A DNA stretch of 64,000 bases. Source: Streptomyces sp. Ag109_O5-10. GTDB taxonomy: Bacteria > Actinomycetota > Actinomycetes > Streptomycetales > Streptomycetaceae. Numbering within the stretch: the first letter of the stretch is position 1; each line of letters opens with the position of its first letter. The translations under genes were made by a program, and so were the position numbers. A model generated the notes under the pieces. It searched no databases and was not told the origin of the DNA. It saw only the letters and a list, made by a program, of their open reading frames with translations. Location: the NCBI RefSeq assembly GCF_900105755.1, contig NZ_FNTQ01000001.1, positions 2,356,001-2,420,000 on the forward strand, given 5' to 3'. This document shows, piece by piece, positions 17,046 to 26,600 of this stretch.

Positions 17046-18721
17046 GTGTTCCTCCCGCCGCCTCGCCCGCCCGTTCCGTTGAGGACGGTCAACGGACCTG
17101 TTCTGGGGACGCTGACGGCGACAGCGGCCATGTCGTCGTGACGGCCTCCGCCGACCCACTGGGAGGCCAGCATCTGCACCCGTTCCACAACCGCTTCCGC
17201 CGGCAGACCCGCGCACTCGGACAGCGCCCGCCGCAAGCGGTGCTCGCCGAAGAACTCGTCGCCCAGCGGGCCGCCGCGCGCTTCGGTGATGCCGTCGGTG
17301 TAGAGCAGGCATGTCTCTCCCGGCGCCAGCGTCGTCTCCACCGTGTCGGCCGTGACCGTCGGCAGGGCACCGACCAGGGTGCCGTGCGTGGCCGCCTCCT
17401 CCACCGTGCCGTCGGCGCGAACGATCAGCGGGGGCAGATGTCCGGCGCTGGTCAGCCGGACCAGGGCTCGGGTGCCGCGGCGGCGGACGGAGGCGAGCAC
17501 CAGGGTGGCGAAGCGGGTGTGGTGGGAGGTGAGCAGGGCCCCGTTGAGCAGATTGAGCACCCGCTGATGGTCGTCGCTGAGCGGCAGCAGCGCGTGCAGC
17601 GTGTTCCGGATCTTGCCGGTGAGCACCGCCGCGTCCAGCCCCTTGCCCGCGACGTCGCCCAGGACGACAAAGGTGTCCTGGGAGGGGTCGGGGCCCGGGT
17701 GGACGTCGTAGAAGTCCCCGCCGACCCGCTCGTGGTCCTTCGCGGCACGGTAGCCGCCGGCGTAGTCCACCCCGTGCACCCTGCTCAGCCGAGGCGGCAG
17801 CAGTTCACGCATCAGGGTGGCGGTCACGGTGGCCTGTTCAGCGTAGAGGCGGGCGGCGGACAGGGCCGCGCCGGCACGGGCGGCGAAGAGGCGCGCGAAG
17901 ACCTCCTCCCCGTCGGTGAAGCACTGCTCGACGCTGGAGCGCAGCAGCACCAGGGCTCCGGCGGGCACGCCGTGGCCGGGGAGCGGAGCGACGATCACGG
18001 ACCCGACCGGTCCGGCGAAGCCGTCCGGGAGCACCCAGTCGGGCAGGTCGGCGGGGTCGATCCAGCGGGCCGGCACGGGCGGGAAGCCCTGGAGCGCCTC
18101 CGCCAGCCCCGGCACACCGGCCACATCGACCTGCCGCGCGACCTGGCTGACGGGGCCGCCCCGGTTGGCGTAGGTCAACGGATACCGCCGCCCCTGCGAC
18201 GGAGCGACGAGGACGGCGGCGTCGGCGAGGTGTTCCGCGGCCAGGGACGCGGCCACCTCCATGCAGCGGGACACGTTCAGGGTGGACAGCAGTGTGCTGG
18301 AGACGTCCGAGAGGATCTCCGTCCGCGTCCGCGCTTCGCTCAGCGCGGTCTCGGCGAGGCGGCGGTCGGTGTCGTCGACCAGCCACCACACCACCTGTCC
18401 GGCGTCGGCAGCGGTGGGATGCGCTTCGTAGTGGCGCCCGTTGATCGGTCCGCTCAGCGGGCCGGCCGAGCTGTCGCGCGGCCCGCAGGCAACACGCTGG
18501 TGAGCACCGGCGAGCCAGGCCGGGACGTGCTCGCGCAACGGGTCGCCGCTCGCCGCTGCGGGCAGAAGGGCCCGGGCGGACGCATTGATCTCGACGATGC
18601 CGCCGTGCCTGTCGACGATCAGAACGGGATAGGGGGCCTCAGTCCACGTCGCACCGACCAGGCGGCCGGCATCGGGCGGACGGGCGGAGATACCGGGGGA
18701 AGCAGTCACAAACGGAGGCAC
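17042..18721 (-). CDS. PAS-GAF-PP2C (SpoIIE/RsbU-type) phosphatase
   Basis: About 559 residues. A PAS-like domain (PYPVLIVDRHGGIVEINASARALL) lies at about 20-110, a GAF-like domain at about 130-310, and the PP2C/SpoIIE phosphatase from about 330. It has the metal-binding GGDFYDV and LGDVAGKGLDAA, then TSAGHLPPL, LLYTDGITEARGG and GGGRHDDMAAVAV. It would dephosphorylate a STAS protein, most likely the one two genes downstream. The start is uncertain: in-frame GTGs exist at 18742, 18739, 18721 and 18709, and 18721 was chosen because GAGG lies 12 bases before it. The stop overlaps the B12-sensor start (GTGA). The opposite STAS gene at 18927 is divergent. Confidence 0.88.
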   Translation of the reverse strand: MPPFVTASPGISARPPDAGRLVGATWTEAPYPVLIVDRHGGIVEINASARALLPAAASGDPLREHVPAWLAGAHQRVACGPRDSSAGPLSGPINGRHYEAHPTAADAGQVVWWLVDDTDRRLAETALSEARTRTEILSDVSSTLLSTLNVSRCMEVAASLAAEHLADAAVLVAPSQGRRYPLTYANRGGPVSQVARQVDVAGVPGLAEALQGFPPVPARWIDPADLPDWVLPDGFAGPVGSVIVAPLPGHGVPAGALVLLRSSVEQCFTDGEEVFARLFAARAGAALSAARLYAEQATVTATLMRELLPPRLSRVHGVDYAGGYRAAKDHERVGGDFYDVHPGPDPSQDTFVVLGDVAGKGLDAAVLTGKIRNTLHALLPLSDDHQRVLNLLNGALLTSHHTRFATLVLASVRRRGTRALVRLTSAGHLPPLIVRADGTVEEAATHGTLVGALPTVTADTVETTLAPGETCLLYTDGITEARGGPLGDEFFGEHRLRRALSECAGLPAEAVVERVQMLASQWVGGGRHDDMAAVAVSVPRTGPLTVLNGTGGRGGGRNT

Positions 18722-18926
18722 GCACGGCGCGCACCTCACCACCTTCCTGTCCTGGGAAACAGATGTCTTGAGGCAACAGTCCCGCAATGCGCCCGCGGTT
18801 GCAAGCAGTCCAGGCGGCAGCGCAGTTCGCCCGGCGCGGGGACCGCTAGCCTGGTGGACGGACCACGAAACGCCGCCGACAGGTTCGGCGGCCGACATTC
18901 CACCGAGCAAACCGGAGGTGACGGCG

Positions 18927-19262
18927 GTGCTGCATGTTACCGAGCGGGCCGGTGACCGAGTCGTCGCACAGCTGCCGGAGGACGTGGATCTCCACAGCAC
19001 GCCCGGCCTGCGGGCGGTGGGCGACCGCATGATCGACGAAGGCTGCCGGCACCTGACGCTGGACTGCTCCGGCACCCTCTACCTGGACTCCACCGGCATC
19101 AGCGCGATCGTCGTCTGGTACCAGCGCCTGGATGCCGTGGGCGGCTCACTGACGCTGTCGGAGGTCAACGAGCACCTGTACTCCCTGCTGACCCGACTGG
19201 GACTGCACACCGCCATCACCATCACTCCCGGCACAGCCACCAGCGACAAGCAGGGTTCCTGA
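18927..19262 (+). CDS. STAS-domain anti-anti-sigma factor
   Basis: A 111-residue STAS domain beginning VLHVTERAGDRVVAQLPEDVDLHSTPGL. The acceptor serine is in LDCSGTLYLDSTGISAIV near residue 56. The GTG at 18927 has GGAGG at 18914-18918 with 8 bases between, better than the GTG at 18918. It is transcribed divergently from the PAS-GAF-PP2C operon across a 205-base gap that must hold both promoters. Confidence 0.85.
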   Translation: MLHVTERAGDRVVAQLPEDVDLHSTPGLRAVGDRMIDEGCRHLTLDCSGTLYLDSTGISAIVVWYQRLDAVGGSLTLSEVNEHLYSLLTRLGLHTAITITPGTATSDKQGS

Positions 19263-19418
19263 GAGCTCGCGCGGCCGGCAACGCCGGATCGGGTCGGGTC
19301 CCGCGCCCGTTCGCATCACTTCGGCGTCCGTGACCGTACTCTTCTCAACCCCCGGGGATCGCGTCCGTCGCGGCTGCCGTCGGCTCCGCGCGGCCGGGGA
19401 CCGAGCCGACCAGCCGGG

Positions 19419-20636
19419 TCATGACGACGACCGGGTGCGCCCGACACTGGCGGTACGGCCGGACACCCCTGTCTTCCAGTCCAAGCGGAGCACGGCGAGG
19501 TCGTCGGTGTGGCGGTCCGCGTTGAGCGCCCGGGTGCGGGCGATGAGTTCGTCGAGGTGGGTACCGGGATCCGGCGCGCGCAGGGTGTCGATGATGCGCA
19601 GCAGGCCGTCCACGCCGAGCCTGGTGCCGGTGGCGTCGGCGAAACCCTCGATGAGACCGTCGGTGTAGGCGATGAGCGCGCCTTCGGCGGGCAGGTCCAG
19701 TGTGGTACCGGGCCAGTGGCCGAGTCCGGGTGCGATGCCGAGTGCGATGCCGTGGGCGGCCCTGACCTGCCGGGTGCCGTCAGGGGTGGTGACGAGGGGT
19801 TCGTGATGCCCGGCCAGGTGCAGGGTGAGCGTGGCGGCCGCCGGGTCCAGGGTGATCAGGGCGCAGGTGGTGAACAGGTCGCTGCCCACGCGCTCGGCGA
19901 TGTGTATCTGTTCCAGCAGGCGGAGCAGGTCCTGGTCGCGGTGGCCGCCGAGGATGAGTGCGCGCCAGGCGATGCGGAGGCAGACACCGAGGGCGGCGGC
20001 GTCGGGACCGTGGCCGCTGACGTCGCCGACGATGGCGTGAACCTGGCCGTCGTCGGTCTGGACGACATCGAGGAAGTCGCCGCCCAGCAACGCCTGGGCC
20101 CGACCGGGGTAGTAGCGGCTGGAGGCGGTGACGGCGGTGGTGGACAGCAGCGGTTCGGGCAGCAGCCCGCGTTCCAGGCGCGCGTTCTCCTCCGCGCGCA
20201 GGCGGCCGATCTGCAGGGCGGCGTTGGCCCGTTCGGCCTGCTTGCGCTGGACGGCGTAACGGACGGCCCGCTGCATCAGTTCCGCTTCGACGTTGCCCTT
20301 GACCAGGTAGTCCTGGGCGCCGGCGGCGAGGGCGTCGACGCCCGCGCGGGCCTCGTCCAGTCCGGTCAGCACGATGATGGCGGCGTGAGTGTCCGACTGG
20401 ATCGCGTGCACCGTCTCCACCCCCGCGGCGTCCGGCAGGTGGAGATCGAGCAGGACGCAGTCGACGGGGCCCGATTCCAGCGCCCGGCGCGCGTCGGCGG
20501 CCGTGCGGCACCGTGTCAGGGAGTGCGGCAGGTCGGTGTCGTGCAGGAGTTCCTCGACCAGGAGGGCGTCCCCGTCGTCGTCCTCCACCAGAAGCAGGGC
20601 GTACTGCTCGTCCTGGCCTGCGGCTGGAGCGGTCAC
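19419..20636 (-). CDS. response regulator with PP2C (SpoIIE/RsbU-type) output
   Basis: A 405-residue fusion. A receiver domain occupies residues about 12-125, with the acidic pair EDDD near residue 16, the phospho-acceptor in CVLLDLHLPDAAG near 60, the Thr of IVLTG near 88 and the Lys of YLVKG near 110. A coiled linker follows (QRKQAERANAALQIGRLRAEENARLERGLLP). The phosphatase begins near residue 185 with GGDFLDVV, GDVSGHGPDAAAL, AYTDGLIEGF and HTDDLAVLRLD. The GTG start overlaps the stop of the upstream histidine kinase by 4 bp, so kinase and receiver-phosphatase are a matched pair. This is the two-component input to partner switching known from RssB/RsbU-like proteins. Confidence 0.9.
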   Translation of the reverse strand: MTAPAAGQDEQYALLLVEDDDGDALLVEELLHDTDLPHSLTRCRTAADARRALESGPVDCVLLDLHLPDAAGVETVHAIQSDTHAAIIVLTGLDEARAGVDALAAGAQDYLVKGNVEAELMQRAVRYAVQRKQAERANAALQIGRLRAEENARLERGLLPEPLLSTTAVTASSRYYPGRAQALLGGDFLDVVQTDDGQVHAIVGDVSGHGPDAAALGVCLRIAWRALILGGHRDQDLLRLLEQIHIAERVGSDLFTTCALITLDPAAATLTLHLAGHHEPLVTTPDGTRQVRAAHGIALGIAPGLGHWPGTTLDLPAEGALIAYTDGLIEGFADATGTRLGVDGLLRIIDTLRAPDPGTHLDELIARTRALNADRHTDDLAVLRLDWKTGVSGRTASVGRTRSSS

Positions 20637-22210
20637 GGCTGTGTCTCTCTGTCCGGGGCAGCCGTCGCGGCCGCGAGAGCGGGGAGGGTGAGGACGACGC
20701 GGGTACCGAGCCGGTAGTCCGGGTCGATCCTGATCGTGCCGCCGTGGAACTCCACGATCTTCTTGCACATCGCGAGGCCGATTCCGGTACCCGGGTAGGT
20801 GTCCTTGGTGTGCAGCCGCTGGAAGAGGACGAAGACCTTCTCCCGGAACTCCGGCGCGATGCCGATGCCGTTGTCGGTGACCGTGAACTCCCACACCCCC
20901 TCGTCGCACACGGCGCCGACGTGGATCCGCGGCGGCCGGTCGGGGCTGCGGAACTTGACCGCGTTGGACAGCAGGTTCTGCCACAGCATGCCCAGCTGGG
21001 TCCGGTCGCCGACGACGGTGGGCAGGGCGTCGTGGGAGACGGCCACACCGGCCTCCTCGACGCTCACACTGAGGTCGTCCAGCGCCCTGGCGAACACGTC
21101 CTCCAGGTCCACGGTCTGGTGCTCGTTGTGGACGCGGCCGACCCGGGAGAAGGCCAGCAGGTCGTTGATGAGGGTCTGCATGCGGTTGGCACCGTCGACG
21201 GCGAAGGCGATGTACTGGTCGGCCTTCTCGTCCAGTTGTCCGCCGTAGCGGCGTTGCAGCAGCTGGGTGAAGCTGGACACCTTGCGCAGGGGCTCCTGCA
21301 GGTCGTGGGAGGCGACGTAGGCGAACTGCTCCAGCTCGGTGTTCGACCGCTTCAGGTCCTCGGCCTGCTCGTCCAGCAGCCTGCGCGCCCCTTCGCTGAA
21401 GCGCAGCTCCTCCACCAGCCGCAGGCGCATGGAGTCCAGGTCGGCAGCCAGTCGGCGCAGGTCGGCGGGGCCGGTGCCGACGAGGGAGCGGTCGAAACGG
21501 CCCTGCGCGACCTCGCGCGCGGCCGAGCCCAGCTGCCCGAGCGGGCCGGTGACACCCCGGCGCAGGGCCTCGAAGACGAGCACCGCGACCAGGAGGATGA
21601 CCAGGCTGATGACGGAGAACATCCAGTTCCGCAGGTTCACCGCGTCCCGCAGCTCGCGCGTCGCCGCCACCCGCTCCTGCTGCAGCCGAGCCTGCTGGCG
21701 CTCCAACGCCCGCCGCAGTGCGTCGAAGTCCGCCTTGCCCTCGTCGGCCCGCGCCTCGGCGATCTTCGCTGCCTCCGCGGGGGGAGCCGCCGCGACGGGC
21801 CCGCCTATGTGCTGCTGCCAGGCGTCGGCGTGCCCCTCGACCTCGGCCAGGTCCGCGAGCGCCTGACTGTCGCCGCTGAGCAGGGGCCGCAGGAGCTTGA
21901 GTGCCGTCTGTTCGTCGGTCACGCCCTGGGTGTAGGGCTGAAGGAAGTCCCGTTGGCCTGACACGCCGTAGCCGCGGATGCCGGTCTCCTGGTTGACCAG
22001 AGCCGATTCGAGACGGATGGCGGCGACCAGTGCCGGGGTGCGCCGGTCGACCAGCGAAGCCGTGATCTGCGACGTGCGCCACATGGCCCAGCCGCCCAGG
22101 GACCCCAGCACCGCCAGGACGACGAACGCGCCGGTCACCCCCGCGCGCAGCCAGCGACGGGTCGTCCAACCGGCGAACGCGCCCGGGGAATCCGACGGCT
22201 TGCTTGTCAT
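20633..22210 (-). CDS. membrane sensor histidine kinase (CHASE3-HAMP-HisKA-HATPase)
   Basis: A 525-residue kinase. Transmembrane helix 1 lies at about 22-43. The extracellular part (SALVNQETGIRGYGVSGQRDFLQPY) has the CHASE3 pattern, helix 2 lies at about 195-215, and HAMP follows. The HisKA box EQFAYVASHDLQEPLRKV is the phytochrome/CHASE3-type variant, with the catalytic His near residue 300. ATPase boxes are NLLSNAVKF, DNGIGIAPEF and GTGIGLAMCKKI. The ATG at 22210 is chosen because its peptide begins with the polar segment before helix 1. It is coupled to the receiver-PP2C gene. A 16-bp palindrome and a GGGTAC element lie upstream (22277-22305). Confidence 0.9.
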   Translation of the reverse strand: MTSKPSDSPGAFAGWTTRRWLRAGVTGAFVVLAVLGSLGGWAMWRTSQITASLVDRRTPALVAAIRLESALVNQETGIRGYGVSGQRDFLQPYTQGVTDEQTALKLLRPLLSGDSQALADLAEVEGHADAWQQHIGGPVAAAPPAEAAKIAEARADEGKADFDALRRALERQQARLQQERVAATRELRDAVNLRNWMFSVISLVILLVAVLVFEALRRGVTGPLGQLGSAAREVAQGRFDRSLVGTGPADLRRLAADLDSMRLRLVEELRFSEGARRLLDEQAEDLKRSNTELEQFAYVASHDLQEPLRKVSSFTQLLQRRYGGQLDEKADQYIAFAVDGANRMQTLINDLLAFSRVGRVHNEHQTVDLEDVFARALDDLSVSVEEAGVAVSHDALPTVVGDRTQLGMLWQNLLSNAVKFRSPDRPPRIHVGAVCDEGVWEFTVTDNGIGIAPEFREKVFVLFQRLHTKDTYPGTGIGLAMCKKIVEFHGGTIRIDPDYRLGTRVVLTLPALAAATAAPDRETQP

Positions 22211-22276
22211 CGTTGTGGCTTCTCTCCCTCGAACGGCGTTTCTTGCCGCCGTGCAACAGTGGGCGGCAAGCACACT

Positions 22277-22305
22277 GTACCCGCGCGTCGACAACGTATG
22301 TTGTC
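22277..22305. promoter_or_regulatory. palindrome and GGGTAC element between divergent signalling genes
   Basis: GACAAC-GTAT-GTTGTC (22290-22305) is a perfect 6-bp inverted repeat. Next to it, on the minus strand, GGGTAC (22277-22282) resembles the -10 of SigB-family promoters, but no GnnT -35 stands at 14-16 bases. The site could be an operator for the small HTH protein that starts at 22336. Speculative. Confidence 0.3.
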
Positions 22306-22335
22306 CGGCGGTGTGCCGGGCAGTAGAGTGACGCC

Positions 22336-22704
22336 ATGCCTGATCCGTCTCCCGCTCCCCGCCGCCCGGGCGAGGATACGGCCGCGCTCGTGGCCCGGCT
22401 GGTGGACGAGGTCACCCGGCGCCTTGCACTGGAGACCGCCCTCCCGCCGACGGAACTCACCGACAGGGCCGACGAGTCCCGCAGACACGCCCTGCTGCGC
22501 CTGCGGGTCCTCACCGACGTCAAGCAGGCAGTCCGGCACCTGGAGGACCAGGCCGCGCATGCCGCCGCCGCGAGCGGAGCCGGATACCCCGAGATCGGCC
22601 AGGCGGTCAGCATGAGCCGGCAGGGAGCAAGGCGCCGCTGGCCCGGTCTGCTCACCAACGGCACAACCAACCCGATCCATCACCCCCCACACCGGAGCAC
22701 CTGA
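22336..22704 (+). CDS. small helix-turn-helix-like protein
   Basis: A 122-residue soluble protein. Residues 18-60 are helical (ALVARLVDEVTRRLALETAL...). Residues 78-105 (AAAASGAGYPEIGQAVSMSRQGARRRWPGL) have the shape of a helix-turn-helix: the segment G-x-S/Y-x-x-I/L-x-x-x-x-x-x-S-R-Q-x-x-x-x-R-W is also seen in the Hsp18 regulator at 37167. It probably binds DNA and may act on the palindrome at 22290-22305. It is 3 bases ahead of a lone response regulator and probably co-transcribed with it. Confidence 0.65.
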   Translation: MPDPSPAPRRPGEDTAALVARLVDEVTRRLALETALPPTELTDRADESRRHALLRLRVLTDVKQAVRHLEDQAAHAAAASGAGYPEIGQAVSMSRQGARRRWPGLLTNGTTNPIHHPPHRST

Positions 22705-22707
22705 ATC

Positions 22708-23139
22708 ATGGCTGCCGCCGCAACCCGCCCCTACGACGTCCTGCTGGTCGAGGACGACATCGCCGACGCGATGCTCATCCAGGACGCCCTCACCGAACGC
22801 GGTACCCGCAACCTCACCCAGGTCTCCGACGGCATCGAGGCGCTCGACTACCTGCGCAACCCGGACAACGCACGCCCCGACCTCATCGTGCTCGACCTGA
22901 ACATGCCGCGCATGAACGGGCGCGAGTTCCTGGCCGTGGTCAAGGAGGACGCCGAACTTCGCACCATCCCGGTCGTCGTCCTGACCACGTCCGCCGCCCC
23001 CGACGACGTCACCGGCGCCTACCATCACCACGCCAACGCCTACGTCACCAAGCCCGTCAACCTCGAGGAGTTCGAGGCGGCCGTCCGCAGCATCGACGCC
23101 TTCTACCTCGACATCGCCGTCAAGCCCCCCAGGAAGTAG
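22708..23139 (+). CDS. single-domain response regulator (Rcp1-like)
   Basis: A 143-residue receiver domain with no output part. Acidic pair VEDDIADAML near residue 13, phospho-acceptor in LIVLDLNMPRMNG near residue 67, Thr in VVLTTSAAP near 95, Lys in YVTKPVNLEEF near 117. Insertions and spacing match the Rcp1 group that partners phytochrome-like and CHASE3 kinases. The divergent histidine kinase at 20633-22210 is of the matching HisKA type, so this regulator may be a second target or a phosphate sink for it. Confidence 0.9.
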   Translation: MAAAATRPYDVLLVEDDIADAMLIQDALTERGTRNLTQVSDGIEALDYLRNPDNARPDLIVLDLNMPRMNGREFLAVVKEDAELRTIPVVVLTTSAAPDDVTGAYHHHANAYVTKPVNLEEFEAAVRSIDAFYLDIAVKPPRK

Positions 23140-23335
23140 AACGGCGCGGCGGGCGTCCGACGCCTGCGCACATGTGCGAGGTTCACCGACGGGCCGTGCT
23201 TCGCCGCGGTGACCGTGGGCTGCCCATCTGTCGCCGCCTGGCGGTCGTCCGGCTCCGGGACGCGACAGGGGCTCGCGGGACCGGTCGTCACGCGGCCGGC
23301 GCGGTCGGAGACCTCGCCGTGCACCCTCCCGCTCC

Positions 23336-23635
23336 TCAGTCGTCGGGGCCGGGACGGTGCACCGTGGCCAGATCGGCGAGGCCGGAGACGGTGAGTACCG
23401 GCTCCAGCAAGGGAGTGACGACGAGTTCCAGCCGCTCGGCGTGGGCGAAGAGCACGCTCAGTCCGGCGCTGTCGAGGTACTCCACCGCGGTCAGGTCGAG
23501 GACGAGGGGACCCGGCTTGCCGACGAGGGCGTCGTCCAGGGAGCCGGCGTTGCTCATGTCGATCTCGCCGCTGATGGTGAGACAGGGAGTGCCGTCCGGG
23601 CGCCGACCGGGGGTCACGGTGAGCGGAGTGGTCAT
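23336..23635 (-). CDS. STAS-domain anti-anti-sigma factor
   Basis: A 99-residue minimal STAS domain: CLTISGEIDMSNAGSLDDAL, then the acceptor loop VLDLTAVEYLDSAGLSVLFAHAERL with Ser near residue 58. The ATG at 23635 overlaps the stop of the 1,392-residue kinase/phosphatase gene by 4 bp (ATGA). That protein carries both a PP2C domain and an RsbW-like ATPase, so this STAS protein is its obvious substrate. Confidence 0.9.
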   Translation of the reverse strand: MTTPLTVTPGRRPDGTPCLTISGEIDMSNAGSLDDALVGKPGPLVLDLTAVEYLDSAGLSVLFAHAERLELVVTPLLEPVLTVSGLADLATVHRPGPDD

Positions 23636-26600
23636 CGATCGATCCTCAACTGCATGTCGACGGTGGTGCCGGACGGACCGGGGGTGATGGTGACGTGCTG
23701 CATCATGGCGCGCATGAGGGCGACGCCGCGGCCGCGGTGGGTGTTCTCCTCGGGTTCGGGGACCTTCCACAGGCCGCTGTCGGCGACCGTCAGCCACAAA
23801 TCGTCCGCGCGCGCTTCGGCGCGCAGCCGCACGGCTTCACCGGGGTTGTGCCGATGACCGTGCTCGACGGCGTTGGCGCACGCCTCCCCCGCGGCGACCA
23901 GGACGTTCTGCACGGTGTTCGCAGGAAGATCGCACCGCGCGAGCCAGTTGCGCAACGCCTTGCGGACCGGTGCCAGTTGAGCCGACTCAGCGGGGAAGGA
24001 CATCTCCAGCGGCGTCGGATGACGGTAGAGCAGCAGCGCCACGTCGTCGTCGTAACCGCCGGCCGGTGCGAGCCGTGACATCACCTCGGTGGCGAGGTCG
24101 TCGACGGGCATGGCGCGACCGTTCTGCACGGCTTCGCCGGCCTGGTCGATCCCGGCGCTGAGCGGGCGACCGCGGCGTTCCACGAGTCCGTCCGTGTACA
24201 GCAGCAGCGTGGCCCGCGCGGGCAGGGTGCACGCCGCCTCCGGACGCCTTCTGCCCGGCCGCACGGCCAGGGGCAGGGAACGCCCTTCGTCCAGCAGGCG
24301 GGTGGCGCCGTCCGGGTGTGCGAGGATGCCCGGCGGGTGGCCGGCGCTGGAGTACGTCAGCTCGCCCGTGCCCGGATCGAGGACACCGCAGAAGACGGTG
24401 GTGCACAGGGCCCCTGGAACACTCGCGGCGAACTGGTCGAGGGCCATCAGCGTCCGGGACGGGCTGGGGTCCTGCAGCATCAGCGCGCGGCACGCGCTGC
24501 GCAACTGCCCCATGACGCTGGCCGCCTCCAGGCCCCGCCCGACGCAGTCGCCGACGACGATGCCGATCCGCCCGTCAGCCAGCGCCACGGTGTCGTACCA
24601 GTCGCCCCCCACCTCCAGCGGGCGGGTCGCGGGCTCGTAGCGCACGGCGAAACCGGCGGGGAGCCGGGCCGGTCCCAGGATGGCGCGTTGCAGTGCGATC
24701 GCCGTCCGGCGCTGCTGGTCGATCTGGTGCGCCCGTACCAGTCCCTGGGTGAGGTGTCCGGCCAGCAGCGAGAGCAGGAACCGGTCCTCGGGGGTGAAGG
24801 GCCGGTGTTCGCCCAGATCGATCCACAGGGCCAGGGGACCGTCGGGGTGCTCCAACAGGATCCCGGCACCGCTGTCCCCGGCGACCGGCGTCAACGGTGT
24901 CTGGCGGCGCAACGCCACGAGTGCGTCCCGGCGCTCGGCGGGCAGGTCCGCCCACCTCAGGTCCTCCTCCGCGGCCGTGACCGCCGGTACGTCGCCGCGT
25001 TCGAACAGGGCGGCCACCACGCTCCGCGCGCGCCACAGGGTCCTGAGTTCGACGAGGGCACCCGACAGCGCCTCGGGCAGACTGGCGGCCTGGGAGAGCG
25101 TCGTGCCCAGCGCGGCCAGTGCCGTCTCGCGCCGGACCGCGTAGTGCTCCGCGGTGACGTCACGGAAGGTGCCGACGGTGACCCGGCGCCCGGTGTCGGG
25201 GTCCTGGGCCTTGTTGAAGGTGACGGCCACCCACAGGCGGTGCCCGTCGCGATGGGTGACGGGAACGGTATGGGAGCCCTGGTCCCGTCGCAGCAGACCG
25301 GCGAAGGCGTCACCGACCTGACGGTGCGCCTCGGGGCCGGTGGCGGCGTCCGGCCACCACGGCTGCGGCGACGTGTACGGCAACTCCTCGGGGCCGTAGC
25401 CGAGGATGTCGGTGAAGGCGGTGTTGATCTCCACGACGGCGCCGGACTCGTCGCAGACGAAGAACGCCTCCTGGAGGGAGTCGACGAGCGCTGTCCGCCA
25501 CCGGACGTGATGGCCGCGCAGCCGGGCCAGTTCAATGATCGCGCGCACCCTGGCCAGAAGTTCCGCGACGGCGAAGGGCTTGACCAGGTAGTCGTCGGCG
25601 CCCGCCCGCAACCCCTCGATCGACGCCTCCTGTCCTGCCCGGGCCGACAACAGCAGCACCGGCACCGAGGCGGTACGGGTGTCGCCGCGCAGCCTCGCCA
25701 CCAGCTCAAGCCCGTCCAGCCGGGGCATCATCACGTCACTGACCACAAGGTCGTGCAGGTCCCGGCGGACGGCGCGCAGTGCTTCCACCCCGTCGGTGAC
25801 GGTGGTGACCTCGTAACCCGCCTGGCCGAGCACGCGGGCGAGGTACTCGCGCATGTCGGCGTTGTCGTCCGCCACCAGCACCCGGGCGCCCGCCGCGGGT
25901 CCGGAGCCGGTCGCGACGGCGTCCGCCTCGGACCGCACTCCCGAGCTGCCGTCCGCGGTGCCGGTGCCGTTTTCCGGCAGCCAGCGCAGCGCCTCCTGGA
26001 CGTAGGGGTCGGCGGTGACCGGGGCCGACGAGCCGGCCGCTTCGGACACCACTGCCTCCGGGGGCAGATGGGCGTTCCCGAACGGCAACCGGACGGTGAA
26101 GGTGGTGCCTTCCCCCTCTCGGCTGGCGGCCGTGATGGTCCCGCCGTGCAGACCGACGAGCTCCCGCACCAGGGCCAGCCCGATGCCGCTGCCCTCGTTC
26201 GAGCGGGAGCGGGCGTTCTCGATGCGGTGGAAACGTTCGAACAGCCGGGGCGTCTCCGGCTCCGGGACTCCGATACCGGTGTCGGTGACGGTGACCACGG
26301 CGTCCGTGCCGTCCCGGTGCACGCCGACACGGACCGAACCGGTGAAGGTGAACTTCAGCGCGTTGCTCAGCAGATTGAGCACCACCTTCTCCCACATGCC
26401 GCGATCGACGTACACCGGCTCCGCCAGGGGCGGGCAGTCCACGTCGAAGGCGAGCCCGGCCCTCTCCATCGCCGAGCGGAAGACGCTGGCCAACTCCGCG
26501 GTGACCACGGCCAGGTCCACCGGTTCGTAGCGGGCCTGCATGCGGCCGGCCTCGATCCGGGAGAAGTCCAGCAGCGTGTTGACCAGCTTCCCCAGGCGCA

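Noticed and set aside
15966..18926. Cobalamin riboswitch controlling the B12-sensor operon
   Set aside because: The 205-base upstream gap has no recognisable B12 box (GCCACTG-type) and no matching stem set.
19419..22670. A single 1,083-codon protein across the receiver-PP2C and kinase genes
   Set aside because: The part above 20636 is an out-of-frame shadow of the histidine kinase; the true kinase frame ends in a GTGA overlap with the receiver-PP2C start.
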